This document shows positions 1 through 7,109 of a stretch of DNA of 19,119 nucleotides, in pieces. Below the pieces are notes generated by a model. That model did not search any database. It was not told the DNA's origin and saw only the letters and a program-made list of their open reading frames with translations. This stretch comes from Clostridia bacterium (GTDB lineage Bacteria; Bacillota; Clostridia; Oscillospirales; Acutalibacteraceae). The position numbers and the translations under genes are program-made. The DNA lies in contig JAFTCS010000295.1 of assembly GCA_017454565.1 (NCBI GenBank), positions 1 to 19,119 on the forward strand, in the 5' to 3' direction. Positions within the stretch are counted from its first letter, which is position 1, and the number at the start of each line of letters is the position of its first letter.

Positions 1-51
1 ATTATAATACTATTGTTCAATTAAACAATCAGACAGCATTAAAACGAGAAA

Positions 52-80
52 ACCGCAGGAAGCAAAAAGCCTCCTGCGGT
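52..80 (-). terminator. Rho-independent terminator after the HtrA gene
   Basis: Inverted repeat with arms ACCGCAGGAAGC (52-63) and GCCTCCTGCGGT (69-80), which pair over 12 bp with one G.U wobble around a 5-base loop. Read on the minus strand it lies 9 bases after the HtrA stop and is followed by TTTTCTCGTTTT. The position and T-rich tail fit the end of the response regulator-kinase-protease operon. Confidence 0.88.
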
Positions 81-88
81 CAGATTAT

Positions 89-1651
89 TTAATTGTCAGG
101 CAGAAGCGTTACGTCTACCTCAAAGGAATACGGCCTCATGGTCTTGCTGTCAGAAGCCCTGAATATACTCAGCGTCACAGTATCGCCCGGCTTATATTTG
201 GACAGCTCATCAATAAACTGCATCGCCGACTTGACCCTCACAGCATTGACAGCCGTGATTATATCCATGTTCCTCACGTCAAGATCTTTAAGGGCTCCTT
301 TTGGTGAGATATAGGTTATCACCATACCCTCCGGAACATTTTTCAGCTTTGACTCATACAGATTGCAGGTAGTCCCCTCTATGCCTATGGTTCCCCTGTC
401 GTTGACAAAACCATACTTTATCAGCTTGTTGATGACCTCAGCCACCTTGTTGCTTGGTATGGAGAAGCCCATGCCTTCGTACTTGGTATTAACGATCTTT
501 GATGTGTTCATACCAATGACCTGACCGTTTTCATTTATAAGCGGCCCGCCGGAATTTCCCGGATTTATGGCGGCATCCGTCTGGATATACCTGACATATC
601 CGTTGTTTGACAAGGTTCTGTTGATCGCCGATACCGTACCCTTTGTAAGAGAGTTAGAAAAATTCGATCCTCCGGGATTGCCTATGGCGTAGACCTCCTG
701 ACCTACAAAAAGCTTGTCAGAATCGGCAAACTCGGCGGGAGTCAGCTTCTTTGCGTCTATTTTCAGCACAGCAAGATCCGTTTTAGGGTCCATACCAACT
801 ATAGCCCCTAAATACTGCGTTCCGTCAGAAAGCGTCACCAGTACTCCTGTGGTCTTGTCATCGTCTATAACGTGGCTGTTTGTGGCAATATAGCCGTCCT
901 CGGATATTATTATGCCCGAACCGTCGCCCAATTTGTCAAGCACATAGTCCTCTCCGCCCTTATATGAGGTAATGCACACCACAGAGGGGCTTGCCTTGCG
1001 GTAAGCGGAATTGACCGTATTGGTAGCTTTATTGTCATCTGACTCTGACGTAGATATCTGAGGCCCGTCCGGATCAGCGCTTGCCTGCGGCGCCCCCGGA
1101 ATGGAGTCCTGTTCTGCGTAAGAGGTATCCATTGAGTAATTGTAGGGCACCTTTGAATTGCTGTTGGGTTCCGTCTCCTCCTGTCTGTTCATCAGCCTGA
1201 ATATCAGGAAAATCGCCATAGCAACTACCACCACGCTGAGCATCCACAGCACTGTCCTGATAATATATATTCCCTTTCTTTTTCCCGGTGCAGAAAACGG
1301 CGGGAAAAGCAGATCATCCACATTCATACCGTTTCCGGCAGGAACAAAAAGCGGGAGCTGCTGCGGTGCGTTCGCACCCGGATCAATTTGCGCCGCATCC
1401 CTGTATGACATAGGGCGCTCTTCGGCCGCAATATACTCATCCTTGTATGACATCGGCTTTCCCGGCTCTTCATTCTCCGGCAAAGCATCATCGTACAGCA
1501 CAGGTGCGGACTGCCTGCTTATTTCGTCAGGCTCACCCGGCATTTCCGGTGTGCCCTCTGCTGCTGCGTCATCCTCACGGAATATGCCGCTGTTTTCTTC
1601 TGTATCGTTTATTGCCTGATCCTCAAAACCGGTTCCTTTTTCCTCGGACAT
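89..1651 (-). CDS. Membrane-anchored HtrA/DegP-like serine protease with PDZ domain
   Basis: This is a trypsin-like serine protease for quality control of misfolded exported proteins. Residues 1-125 form an acidic, Pro-rich, probably cytoplasmic tail. A single membrane segment spans about 128-152, followed by a linker, the protease domain (about 215-415) and one PDZ domain (about 422-518). The catalytic triad is visible: His260 in TNSHV, Asp292 in KTDLAVL, and Ser367 in GNSGGP. The layout matches Gram-positive HtrA, with the catalytic part outside the cell; the 520-residue length is on the long side because of the N-terminal tail. AAGGAGG lies 8 bases before the ATG. The gene is 30 bases after a sensor kinase and is the last gene of that operon. 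Known systems such as CssRS-HtrA in Bacillus suggest induction by secretion or envelope stress; that link is inference. The tail carries a small internal repeat (PMSYKDEY at 66, PMSYRDAA at 80). Confidence 0.93.
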   Translation of the reverse strand: MSEEKGTGFEDQAINDTEENSGIFREDDAAAEGTPEMPGEPDEISRQSAPVLYDDALPENEEPGKPMSYKDEYIAAEERPMSYRDAAQIDPGANAPQQLPLFVPAGNGMNVDDLLFPPFSAPGKRKGIYIIRTVLWMLSVVVVAMAIFLIFRLMNRQEETEPNSNSKVPYNYSMDTSYAEQDSIPGAPQASADPDGPQISTSESDDNKATNTVNSAYRKASPSVVCITSYKGGEDYVLDKLGDGSGIIISEDGYIATNSHVIDDDKTTGVLVTLSDGTQYLGAIVGMDPKTDLAVLKIDAKKLTPAEFADSDKLFVGQEVYAIGNPGGSNFSNSLTKGTVSAINRTLSNNGYVRYIQTDAAINPGNSGGPLINENGQVIGMNTSKIVNTKYEGMGFSIPSNKVAEVINKLIKYGFVNDRGTIGIEGTTCNLYESKLKNVPEGMVITYISPKGALKDLDVRNMDIITAVNAVRVKSAMQFIDELSKYKPGDTVTLSIFRASDSKTMRPYSFEVDVTLLPDN

Positions 1652-1681
1652 CTCTCTGTCCTCCTTTTCGCTGGGCAGTAC

Positions 1682-3205
1682 TTATCGGTTCTCACGGTTC
1701 TTTTCATGCTTCTTTCCGGGGGAACGCTTTGGAAGATAGAAACCGAACTCCGTAAACTCTCCCACGATGCTCTTGGCTGTTATCTCTCCGCCATGGAGCC
1801 TTATAATGCTCCTGACCAGATAAAGCCCAAGCCCCAGTCCCTTTTTATCCTTGCTTCTTGATTTATCAGTCTTGTAAAATCTCTCGAAAACATGCTCTAT
1901 TTCCGAAGCGCCTATGCCCATTCCGCTGTTTTTAACAATAAAATCAAAGCGCTCCAGACTCTCAATAATGTTGAATTCTATATACCCATAGTCATTCGTA
2001 AACTTTACGGCGTTCTCCACCAGATTATATACCACCTGATGCAGCAGATCCTTGTCTCCGTACACAGACTTCGGGGTTATCATGTCGAGACCCCTGATGT
2101 CTATATGCTTGCGGTCGATCTCCTGCTCAAAGGTAATAATGACGTTCACCAGCACGTCCAAAAGGTCGAAGCTCTGATAGTTGAGTTTAAGCTCGCCGCT
2201 GTCTATCCTTGAAAGGTTGAGCATAGAGCGCACCAGCCTTGAAAGCCTCTTGATCTCATCCGAAACAATGTGCAGGTAATGATCCTGCTTATCGGTCGAT
2301 ATGGTGCCGTCAAGGATGCCGTCAATAAAGCCGGCGATTGTGGTCATGGGTGTTTTCAGCTCATGCGATACGTTGGCAACGAAGCTCTTTCTTGTTGTCT
2401 CAGACGCCGAGAGGGATTCCGCCATATTATTGAAGGCAATAGCCAGCTCCTTTATCTCGTCATTACCGGTGGCCTTTACCCTGACGCTGAAATCTCCCAT
2501 TCCGAACTGCTTTGCCGCCATAGACATCTGCCGCAGCGGCTTTACCATATTATATGAGAACACGCCGATGGCAAGAATTGACATTGACAGCGTGGCAATA
2601 GCCGCCAAGAAGAAGATCTGCATGACCATGCTCATAAAATTGTCAATATCCCTGGTGTTGGCGCTTACGATGACCGCGCCTATGACCTCTGCATTGGCGC
2701 CGCCGTGTATAGCCTTTGTGGAAATATACTTGTCCTCACTGTAAACTCCGCCGAGATTGCCCTTTTCAAAATAAGTGTTCTCTGTCAGAGCCTTGTTCAC
2801 ACTGTCGCTCACAAGCCTTTCGTTCTTTGAAAGCTTTGGGTTCTCAGTAACCGACATGACGATCGTGCCGCTGTTGTCTATGACAATTATATCCGAATCC
2901 ACGTCATCCGCATAGATGCTCAGAAATCGGTTCAGATACTGGGTATAACCGTTGTTCGCCCATATAAAATCCGCACGGCCGCTCTGGTCTGGGGGCATGC
3001 TTTTTATGTTCATGCCTATGTATTCGGCAATATTCTCGGCTCTTATCTCCAGCGCCGAGTGCTTTTCGCGGTACCAGTAACTGGAGATCGTAAGCGTAAG
3101 GATTATTCCCAGCAAAAGAAAGCTGAGAAATACTATGATAACGCTTACGTTCATATATTTAAGGAAAAGGGACTTTCCCGAAAAAAACTTAATTTTTCGT
3201 TTCAA
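1682..3205 (-). CDS. Two-component sensor histidine kinase (HAMP, HisKA, HATPase)
   Basis: This membrane kinase phosphorylates the response regulator encoded just upstream. Two membrane segments (about 19-43 and 195-218) flank an extracytoplasmic sensor region of roughly 150 residues. A HAMP linker (about 218-270), a HisKA domain with phosphoacceptor His281 in SHELKTP and a HATPase_c domain follow. The N box is NLVENAVKF with Asn398, and GLGLGLYL (457-464) forms the G2 region. The G1 box reads NSGMGI, with Asn426 where most kinases have Asp. The start is TTG at 3205, inside the end of the regulator gene with a 17-base overlap. The next ATG (residue 18) has no visible ribosome binding site and would cut into the first membrane helix. 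The overlap indicates coupled translation with the regulator. The architecture is PhoR/WalK-like, but the signal it senses cannot be read from the sequence. Confidence 0.93.
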   Translation of the reverse strand: MKRKIKFFSGKSLFLKYMNVSVIIVFLSFLLLGIILTLTISSYWYREKHSALEIRAENIAEYIGMNIKSMPPDQSGRADFIWANNGYTQYLNRFLSIYADDVDSDIIVIDNSGTIVMSVTENPKLSKNERLVSDSVNKALTENTYFEKGNLGGVYSEDKYISTKAIHGGANAEVIGAVIVSANTRDIDNFMSMVMQIFFLAAIATLSMSILAIGVFSYNMVKPLRQMSMAAKQFGMGDFSVRVKATGNDEIKELAIAFNNMAESLSASETTRKSFVANVSHELKTPMTTIAGFIDGILDGTISTDKQDHYLHIVSDEIKRLSRLVRSMLNLSRIDSGELKLNYQSFDLLDVLVNVIITFEQEIDRKHIDIRGLDMITPKSVYGDKDLLHQVVYNLVENAVKFTNDYGYIEFNIIESLERFDFIVKNSGMGIGASEIEHVFERFYKTDKSRSKDKKGLGLGLYLVRSIIRLHGGEITAKSIVGEFTEFGFYLPKRSPGKKHEKNRENR

Positions 3206-3896
3206 ACTTATAACCTACCCCCCATACCGTTTTAAGTGCCCACTTGTCCGAAACACCCTCAAGCTTCTCTCTGAGACGCTTGATGTGCACGTCTACGGTC
3301 CTGGAATCCCCGTAATAGTCAAAGCCCCATATATCATCAAGAAGCTGATCTCTGGTGAACACCCTGTTGGGGTTGCTGGCAAGATGATAAATAAGCTCCA
3401 TCTCTTTCGGGGGAGTGTCTATCTGCTCGCCGTTTACTCTCAGCTCATAGTTTGTCAGATTGATGACCAGTCCCTCATACCTGACCTCTTTCTTGCTGTC
3501 AGCAGCCGACTCGCCAATGGAGGAATTCCCTCCCACACGCCTGAGGACTGCCTTTATTCTTGCAACTATCTCCTTGGTTTCAAACGGCTTTACCACATAA
3601 TCGTCTGCGCCAAGCTCAAGGCCGAGCACCTTGTCAAAGACCTCGCCCTTTGCGGTCAGCATGATAATCGGGCACTGAGAGGTCTTTCTTATCTCCCTGC
3701 ACACCTGCCAGCCGTCCAGAACAGGCAGCATAATGTCAAGCATTACCAGATCAGGCTTTTCCGTCTTGAACTTTGTCACAGCCTGACCGCCGTCATTGGC
3801 AATGACTACCTCATAGCCGTCCTTTTCAATATAGAGCCTGAGAAGCTCACAGATATTGATATCATCGTCAACCACTAATATTTTTCCCATACTCAT
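3189..3896 (-). CDS. OmpR/PhoB-family response regulator
   Basis: This is a DNA-binding transcription regulator switched on by phosphorylation. The receiver domain (about 4-117) has acidic-pocket residues Asp10 and Asp11, phosphoacceptor Asp54 in VMLD, Thr81 and Lys103 in VVKPF. A winged-helix effector domain fills about 138-233 and ends in the usual RTVDVHIKRLREKL helix and the TVWGVGYKF wing. At 235 residues it has the normal length for the family. The ATG at 3896 is used; a second ATG two codons later is also possible, and the ribosome binding site (GGGTGTG) is only moderate. It overlaps the sensor kinase gene and opens the operon that ends with HtrA, so it probably controls its own operon and envelope-stress genes. 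Members bind direct repeats spaced 10-11 bp, which is relevant to the repeat array at 6132-6355. Confidence 0.95.
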   Translation of the reverse strand: MSMGKILVVDDDINICELLRLYIEKDGYEVVIANDGGQAVTKFKTEKPDLVMLDIMLPVLDGWQVCREIRKTSQCPIIMLTAKGEVFDKVLGLELGADDYVVKPFETKEIVARIKAVLRRVGGNSSIGESAADSKKEVRYEGLVINLTNYELRVNGEQIDTPPKEMELIYHLASNPNRVFTRDQLLDDIWGFDYYGDSRTVDVHIKRLREKLEGVSDKWALKTVWGVGYKFETKN

Positions 3897-3962
3897 AATG
3901 TATCACACCCATTTCTGTACGTCATCAGCTCATAGCCTACGGCGAATACTTTGTATCTTTAT

Positions 3963-3991
3963 ATTATAGCATTATTATTTCAATTTGTATA
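3963..3991 (-). promoter_or_regulatory. Promoter of the response regulator-kinase-HtrA operon
   Basis: On the minus strand, -35 TATACA (3991-3986) and -10 TATAAT (3968-3963) are separated by 17 bases, with an extended -10 TGC directly before TATAAT. Transcription would start near 3956, about 60 bases before the regulator ATG. The -35 is a 4/6 match and the -10 is perfect. Confidence 0.6.
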
Positions 3992-4036
3992 TAATTTACA
4001 GCCATTCCGAAATAAAATTTTATTTATTTTCAGTTA

Positions 4037-4861
4037 TTACGAAATCGACTGCTTCCTGAACACGCCGTATCCTATGACTGTTGACAGGGTAAGATATACG
4101 GCGCCAGAAATTGCCGGAACGAAGGCTTCACCGTTCTTTACAAGCTTCTGCGTGTTGGTTATGGTCTCGAACAGCCAGAATCTTGATATATTGCCGAAAT
4201 CATGGTTGCCTATCTTTATCACGTTTACGACAGCCGTCACCACGATCGGGATGATTATTGCCAGAGCTATTGCATAGCCTGTCCTTTTCGTCAGCACGGC
4301 AAGCATGGTATAGAAAGACGCAGCCGCAATAAACAGCAGAAGATAAAGTGCCAGACACAGCAGTATATTCCCTGCGGAAAGCTTTGCACTGAAACCGAAA
4401 AGAATCATTCCCGGCACAGCGCTGCCGACTGCATACACAAACGCCGTCAGCACCATAACTATTACCGATGAAATGAGCTTTGAAAAGAACACCGAGTTCC
4501 TTGAAAAGCCTCTGGTAAGCGGGTTGCGCATGGTACCCATCGAATATTCCGAACCGACAAATATGCCTATCGCGACCGCTGCAATGTAAAGCACGTTAAG
4601 GTCGCACAGCGAAACATTGATATATGACCAAAGATCGTCGCTGGGAAGTATATCCATAGCCTCCATCACGATGCCGGAATAATCCCCCATGCCTTCGATC
4701 ATCTTCTGAGTCTCTTCAATGGTCTTTGTCATCTCCTGCCATGCGACATAATACATTATTGACATCAGCACACCCAGAAAGAAAGATACTATCAGGCATA
4801 CCCTGACGCTCCTGCTTTTTCTGAGCTTATAAATATCAGCCCTGAAAATTTCAGCCATCAT
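4037..4861 (-). CDS. ABC-2 type transporter permease
   Basis: This is the membrane subunit of an ABC exporter. The 274-residue protein has about six membrane segments (near 20-40, 87-104, 128-156, 164-188, 196-215 and 248-267). An extracytoplasmic loop lies between the first two, and the cytoplasmic element SEYSMGTMRNPLTRG at about 104-118 is typical of ABC-2 permeases. The gene starts at ATGATG overlapping the TGA of the ATPase gene by one base, with GAGGAGGG just upstream, so the two are translationally coupled and form one transporter. The family includes bacitracin and lantibiotic self-protection exporters (BcrB, LanE/G) and many exporters of unknown substrate. No bacteriocin or antibiotic biosynthesis gene is nearby, so the substrate is unknown. 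There is no clear terminator after it, only an AT palindrome at 4010-4025, so some read-through into the regulator operon is possible. Confidence 0.88.
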   Translation of the reverse strand: MMAEIFRADIYKLRKSRSVRVCLIVSFFLGVLMSIMYYVAWQEMTKTIEETQKMIEGMGDYSGIVMEAMDILPSDDLWSYINVSLCDLNVLYIAAVAIGIFVGSEYSMGTMRNPLTRGFSRNSVFFSKLISSVIVMVLTAFVYAVGSAVPGMILFGFSAKLSAGNILLCLALYLLLFIAAASFYTMLAVLTKRTGYAIALAIIIPIVVTAVVNVIKIGNHDFGNISRFWLFETITNTQKLVKNGEAFVPAISGAVYLTLSTVIGYGVFRKQSIS

Positions 4862-5754
4862 CAGCCCTCCTCCATCTTTTTCAGGAAATATTCCTCGGCG
4901 CTGTCGTTTTCGTCAGAAATACCCGACACAACTATCCCCGCCTTGAACATCTCGTTCGTCAGCTCTCCTATATTGGGTATCCCGCCCGCGACGTAAACTT
5001 TTCCGTCCTCTATGGTAATGCTGTCGTTTTTCAGCAGCTTCACAGCAATATCCCTGGCCTTTTCGGGGTCGCTTGCCGTTATTGCAGTCTTTTCCACACT
5101 CAGCTTTTTAAGCTGTTCACTGGTCAGCTCCTCAATTAACTTGCCTGAGGAGATTATCCCGTAGCATGTAGCTATCTTTTCCAGCTCACCCAATATATGG
5201 CTTGAGATAAATATGGTCTTACCCTCGTCACGAAGCCTGATAAGCAGTTCTCTTATCTCGACGATACCCATAGGGTCAAGACCGTTGATAGGCTCGTCAA
5301 GCATCAGAAAATCGGGATCTCCCACCAGGGCCATCGCTATGCCCAGACGTTGCTTCATGCCAAGCGAGAACCTGGCGGCAGGCTTTTTTCCGGTATCCGA
5401 AAGACCCACTAACTTCAGAATGTCAGGTATCCTGCTTTTGTCGGCTTTCAGCATTATGCTGTACATCTCAAGGTTGTCCTTAGCCGAAAGATTTTTATAC
5501 AGGGCGGGGGCTTCGATAAGGCTGCCTATACGCCTGCCGGCATCTTTCAGAGCCTGCCCGTCAAAAAAGCTGAAACTGCCGCCGGAAGCCCTGGTAAGTC
5601 CCAGCACCGTACGCATAAAGGTTGTCTTGCCGGCACCGTTCTTGCCCACAAAGCCGTATATTTCACCCGGTTTTACGGTAATGCTGACCTTGTCTACCGC
5701 ATTGCTGCGCGAATAGGTTTTGGTCAGCTCCTCGGTTTTCAGTACATATTTCAT
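4861..5754 (-). CDS. ABC transporter ATP-binding protein, BcrA/LanF type
   Basis: This is the ATPase subunit that powers the permease encoded just downstream. Walker A is GKNGAGKT (37-44), the signature motif is FSLGMKQRLG (129-138), Walker B is FLMLDEP (149-155, Glu154) and the switch His is His186 in SSHILGE. The Q-loop position carries Glu81 in SLIEAPALY, the usual variant in the BcrA and lantibiotic-immunity branch. The C-terminal 80 residues form the accessory domain common in this group. The start at 5754 has GGAG 7 bases upstream. The 50 bases before it carry an inverted repeat at 5794-5812 and a near-copy of the TATAC-N5-GTATA motif found in the gap at 6132-6355. A role in antibiotic or peptide efflux or in lipid export is plausible from the family, but nothing in the window fixes it. 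Confidence 0.93.
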   Translation of the reverse strand: MKYVLKTEELTKTYSRSNAVDKVSITVKPGEIYGFVGKNGAGKTTFMRTVLGLTRASGGSFSFFDGQALKDAGRRIGSLIEAPALYKNLSAKDNLEMYSIMLKADKSRIPDILKLVGLSDTGKKPAARFSLGMKQRLGIAMALVGDPDFLMLDEPINGLDPMGIVEIRELLIRLRDEGKTIFISSHILGELEKIATCYGIISSGKLIEELTSEQLKKLSVEKTAITASDPEKARDIAVKLLKNDSITIEDGKVYVAGGIPNIGELTNEMFKAGIVVSGISDENDSAEEYFLKKMEEG

Positions 5755-5787
5755 TATATCACTCCGTTCTGTATATATTTATAAAAA

Positions 5788-5812
5788 TATACAATCCGTA
5801 TTAATTACGGAT
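5788..5812. promoter_or_regulatory. Inverted repeat and dyad motif upstream of the ABC ATPase gene
   Basis: ATCCGTA (5794-5800) and TACGGAT (5806-5812) form a perfect 7-bp dyad around TTAAT. TATAC-AATCC-GTATT (5788-5802) overlaps it and differs by one base from the TATAC-N5-GTATA dyad in the next gap upstream. The site covers the stop codon of the 103-residue gene and lies about 34-58 bases before the ATPase ATG. It is a candidate operator or processing site. Confidence 0.45.
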
Positions 5813-6116
5813 CCCGTTCCTCTATTTCTATGATGATGCGCGCCCTTTTCAGATACATTATCCGGAAGATCTCACCTCGCTCGGCGGCATCATGCAGCTT
5901 TACGAAGTCATCAAGGCTCTGAGCCTTTCCGTATATATACCCGTCCTCCAGTCTGATCTTATAATTCACCGTCATCTGATAATACCCGCTCTCTATCTCA
6001 AAAACAGGCGTCAATTCTGTTGAAACATAGGCGCGCTCGTCAATATCCTCTTTCGCAAGAGCCTTCAATTTCAGCGGAAAGCCTTTTATCATCCTTAAAG
6101 CCGTATCCTTTGTCAA
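5805..6116 (-). CDS. Uncharacterised 103-residue protein
   Basis: I do not recognise this family. The predicted protein is small and soluble, with no signal peptide or membrane segment. It has an N-terminal helix-like stretch (about 1-27, rich in Lys and Leu), a likely beta-rich middle (about 30-65, including YYQMTVNYKIRLEDGYIYG) and a C-terminal helix-strand part ending in the charged tail RARIIIEIEERDP. There are no Cys residues and no evident catalytic motif or helix-turn-helix. Translation probably starts at TTG 6116, supported by a strong GGAGG (6127-6123) 6 bases upstream. The gene ends 50 bases before the ABC ATPase in the same direction and is first in line after the repeat array, so it is probably co-transcribed with the exporter. 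It could be an accessory or regulator of the transporter; this rests on position only. Confidence 0.7.
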   Translation of the reverse strand: MTKDTALRMIKGFPLKLKALAKEDIDERAYVSTELTPVFEIESGYYQMTVNYKIRLEDGYIYGKAQSLDDFVKLHDAAERGEIFRIMYLKRARIIIEIEERDP

Positions 6117-6131
6117 AGCGCACCTCCAGAT

Positions 6132-6355
6132 TATACAGTAAGTATATTTTAAATTTATATAACTATTTGTATTTAATATACTAATAGTATATTAAAATGC
6201 GCATGCTTTCATAGCTATACATACAGTAATACAAATATCCGGTTAGTATTATTTCACGGCATTATACCTCTTGTATACAGTACGTATACACAATATATAC
6301 TAAATGTAATATTATAATTTTTAATACAATTCGTAATTATAATACAATCGGTATA
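6132..6355. repeat. Array of TATAC-N5-GTATA dyads in the 239-base intergenic gap
   Basis: The 6117-6355 gap contains repeated copies of TATAC-N5-GTATA. Perfect copies are at 6132-6146, 6177-6191, 6263-6277 and 6274-6288. One-mismatch copies are at 6285-6299 and 6341-6355. Two-mismatch copies are at 6216-6230 and 6296-6310, and a poor three-mismatch copy is at 6323-6337. The copy at 6177-6191 sits inside a perfect 10-bp-arm dyad, TTTAATATAC-TAATA-GTATATTAAA (6172-6196). From 6263 four copies follow at exactly 11-base steps (6263, 6274, 6285, 6296). The array lies upstream of the 103-residue gene and ABC exporter and downstream of the GIY-YIG gene. It looks like a multi-site operator for an unknown regulator. 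Confidence 0.75.
6261..6288 (-). promoter_or_regulatory. Candidate promoter for the 103-residue gene and ABC exporter
   Basis: On the minus strand a perfect -10 TATAAT (6266-6261) lies 16 bases after a weak -35 TATACG (6288-6283). Transcription would start near 6254, leaving a leader of about 138 bases. The -10 and -35 are overlapped by the dyads at 6263-6277, 6274-6288 and 6285-6299, as expected for an operator that blocks polymerase. The -35 match is poor, so an activator could be needed instead. Confidence 0.4.
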
Positions 6356-6697
6356 TTATACAGATAGTTTAGAAGATTTCTTTATGACCTCGTTCACAGG
6401 AACAAAGGTGTATTCTTCAACAGGCAGTCTGTCTCTGAACAGTTCAAGACTGCCTGTCCGGGCAAGCTGCTCTTTTTTCTGCTTGTCAAGCTGCTTTATG
6501 CCGTACTCAAGCCTTGAAGCAAGCGAACGGTCGCCGCTTCTCCACAGCGCAATAAGGCTTTCCGCTTTGTGTGAACGGGTATAGCCTGCGGCCTTTCTGC
6601 CCTGACTGCTGTGCTCTGTGAAACGACGCTCAGGGTCGGTGGTAATGCCGGTATACACCGAATTATCCTCACACCTCAGCATATAGGTATAATACAT
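6356..6697 (-). CDS. Small GIY-YIG nuclease-domain protein (UPF0213/YhbQ-like)
   Basis: This is a single-domain GIY-YIG protein of 113 residues, the normal size for the YhbQ/UPF0213 group. The N-terminal YYTYMLRC and YTGIT (15-19) are the two halves of the GIY-YIG motif. Arg24 and Arg25 in DPERRF, His29 and Glu64 in SRLEYG occupy the expected catalytic and metal-binding positions. I place the start at ATG 6697, two bases after the TGA of the DUF3783 gene; a longer in-frame reading to 6775 would only add a Lys/Arg-rich stretch overlapping that gene. Relatives are DNA-cleaving enzymes of uncertain role in repair or DNA processing. It is the last gene of a probable lepA-DUF3783-GIY-YIG operon, and no hairpin terminator is visible after it. 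Confidence 0.85.
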   Translation of the reverse strand: MYYTYMLRCEDNSVYTGITTDPERRFTEHSSQGRKAAGYTRSHKAESLIALWRSGDRSLASRLEYGIKQLDKQKKEQLARTGSLELFRDRLPVEEYTFVPVNEVIKKSSKLSV

Positions 6698-6699
6698 GG

Positions 6700-7083
6700 T
6701 CAGCCTCCGGATGAGCGCCGCTGGATTTCCTCGTGATCGGCTTTTACGGCGTCGTGAAGCTCCGCACTGCTCCACCCGATGTTTGTTTCGGTAACTATCG
6801 CTTTCAGAGCGACCCTGCCCACTCCGTATTTGCGCAGAGCCTTGATGAGCATGTCGATATCGGCGCTGTCAAATCCGCTCATAAGCAGCATTTCATCCTG
6901 AAATACGCTTTCCGGCACAGAGCTATCCTGCTCAAAGCCCGGCAGACCGATAAGATTTCCTATTTTCTCACCGAAGCTTTCGGCGGGTACCGCTTTAACG
7001 GCAGCCTTCACAGCCACCGCCGAGCGTTTTACACCCGAAAGCCGTTCATCGCTGAAATTATATGCAAGTATCATTTTTTTCAT
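6700..7083 (-). CDS. DUF3783-domain protein
   Basis: This 127-residue cytoplasmic protein resembles the DUF3783 family. The diagnostic part is the C-terminal half: an MLLMSGFDSADIDMLIKALR segment (about 66-85), then GVGRVALKAIVTETNIGWS (about 87-105) with the conserved KA.vTetN core. The N-terminal half (MILAYNFS and after) would be a small alpha/beta segment. The function is unknown; the family description mentions a possible link to amino-acid metabolism but I know of no proven activity. The gene starts 26 bases after lepA with a GAAGGGAAG ribosome binding site and is followed after two bases by the GIY-YIG gene, so all three are probably co-transcribed. Confidence 0.8.
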   Translation of the reverse strand: MKKMILAYNFSDERLSGVKRSAVAVKAAVKAVPAESFGEKIGNLIGLPGFEQDSSVPESVFQDEMLLMSGFDSADIDMLIKALRKYGVGRVALKAIVTETNIGWSSAELHDAVKADHEEIQRRSSGG

Positions 7084-7109
7084 AATACAGCTTCCCTTCG
7101 CATCATATA

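Noticed and set aside
12..29. ATTGTT/AACAAT inverted repeat at the window edge
   Set aside because: A 6-bp AT stem beyond a clear terminator; not enough flanking sequence to interpret.
3135..3878. Long plus-strand open frame opposite the response regulator
   Set aside because: It lies antisense to a clear OmpR-family gene, has no ribosome binding site or family resemblance, and is explained by that gene's codon bias.
4010..4025. AAATAAAATTTTATTT palindrome as a terminator after the ABC-2 permease
   Set aside because: All A/T with no loop, so the stem would be too weak for intrinsic termination.
6263..6310. Phased repeats as a CRISPR array or replication iterons
   Set aside because: The repeats are 15 bases and overlapping with no constant spacers, and there are no cas, rep or dnaA-box features nearby.
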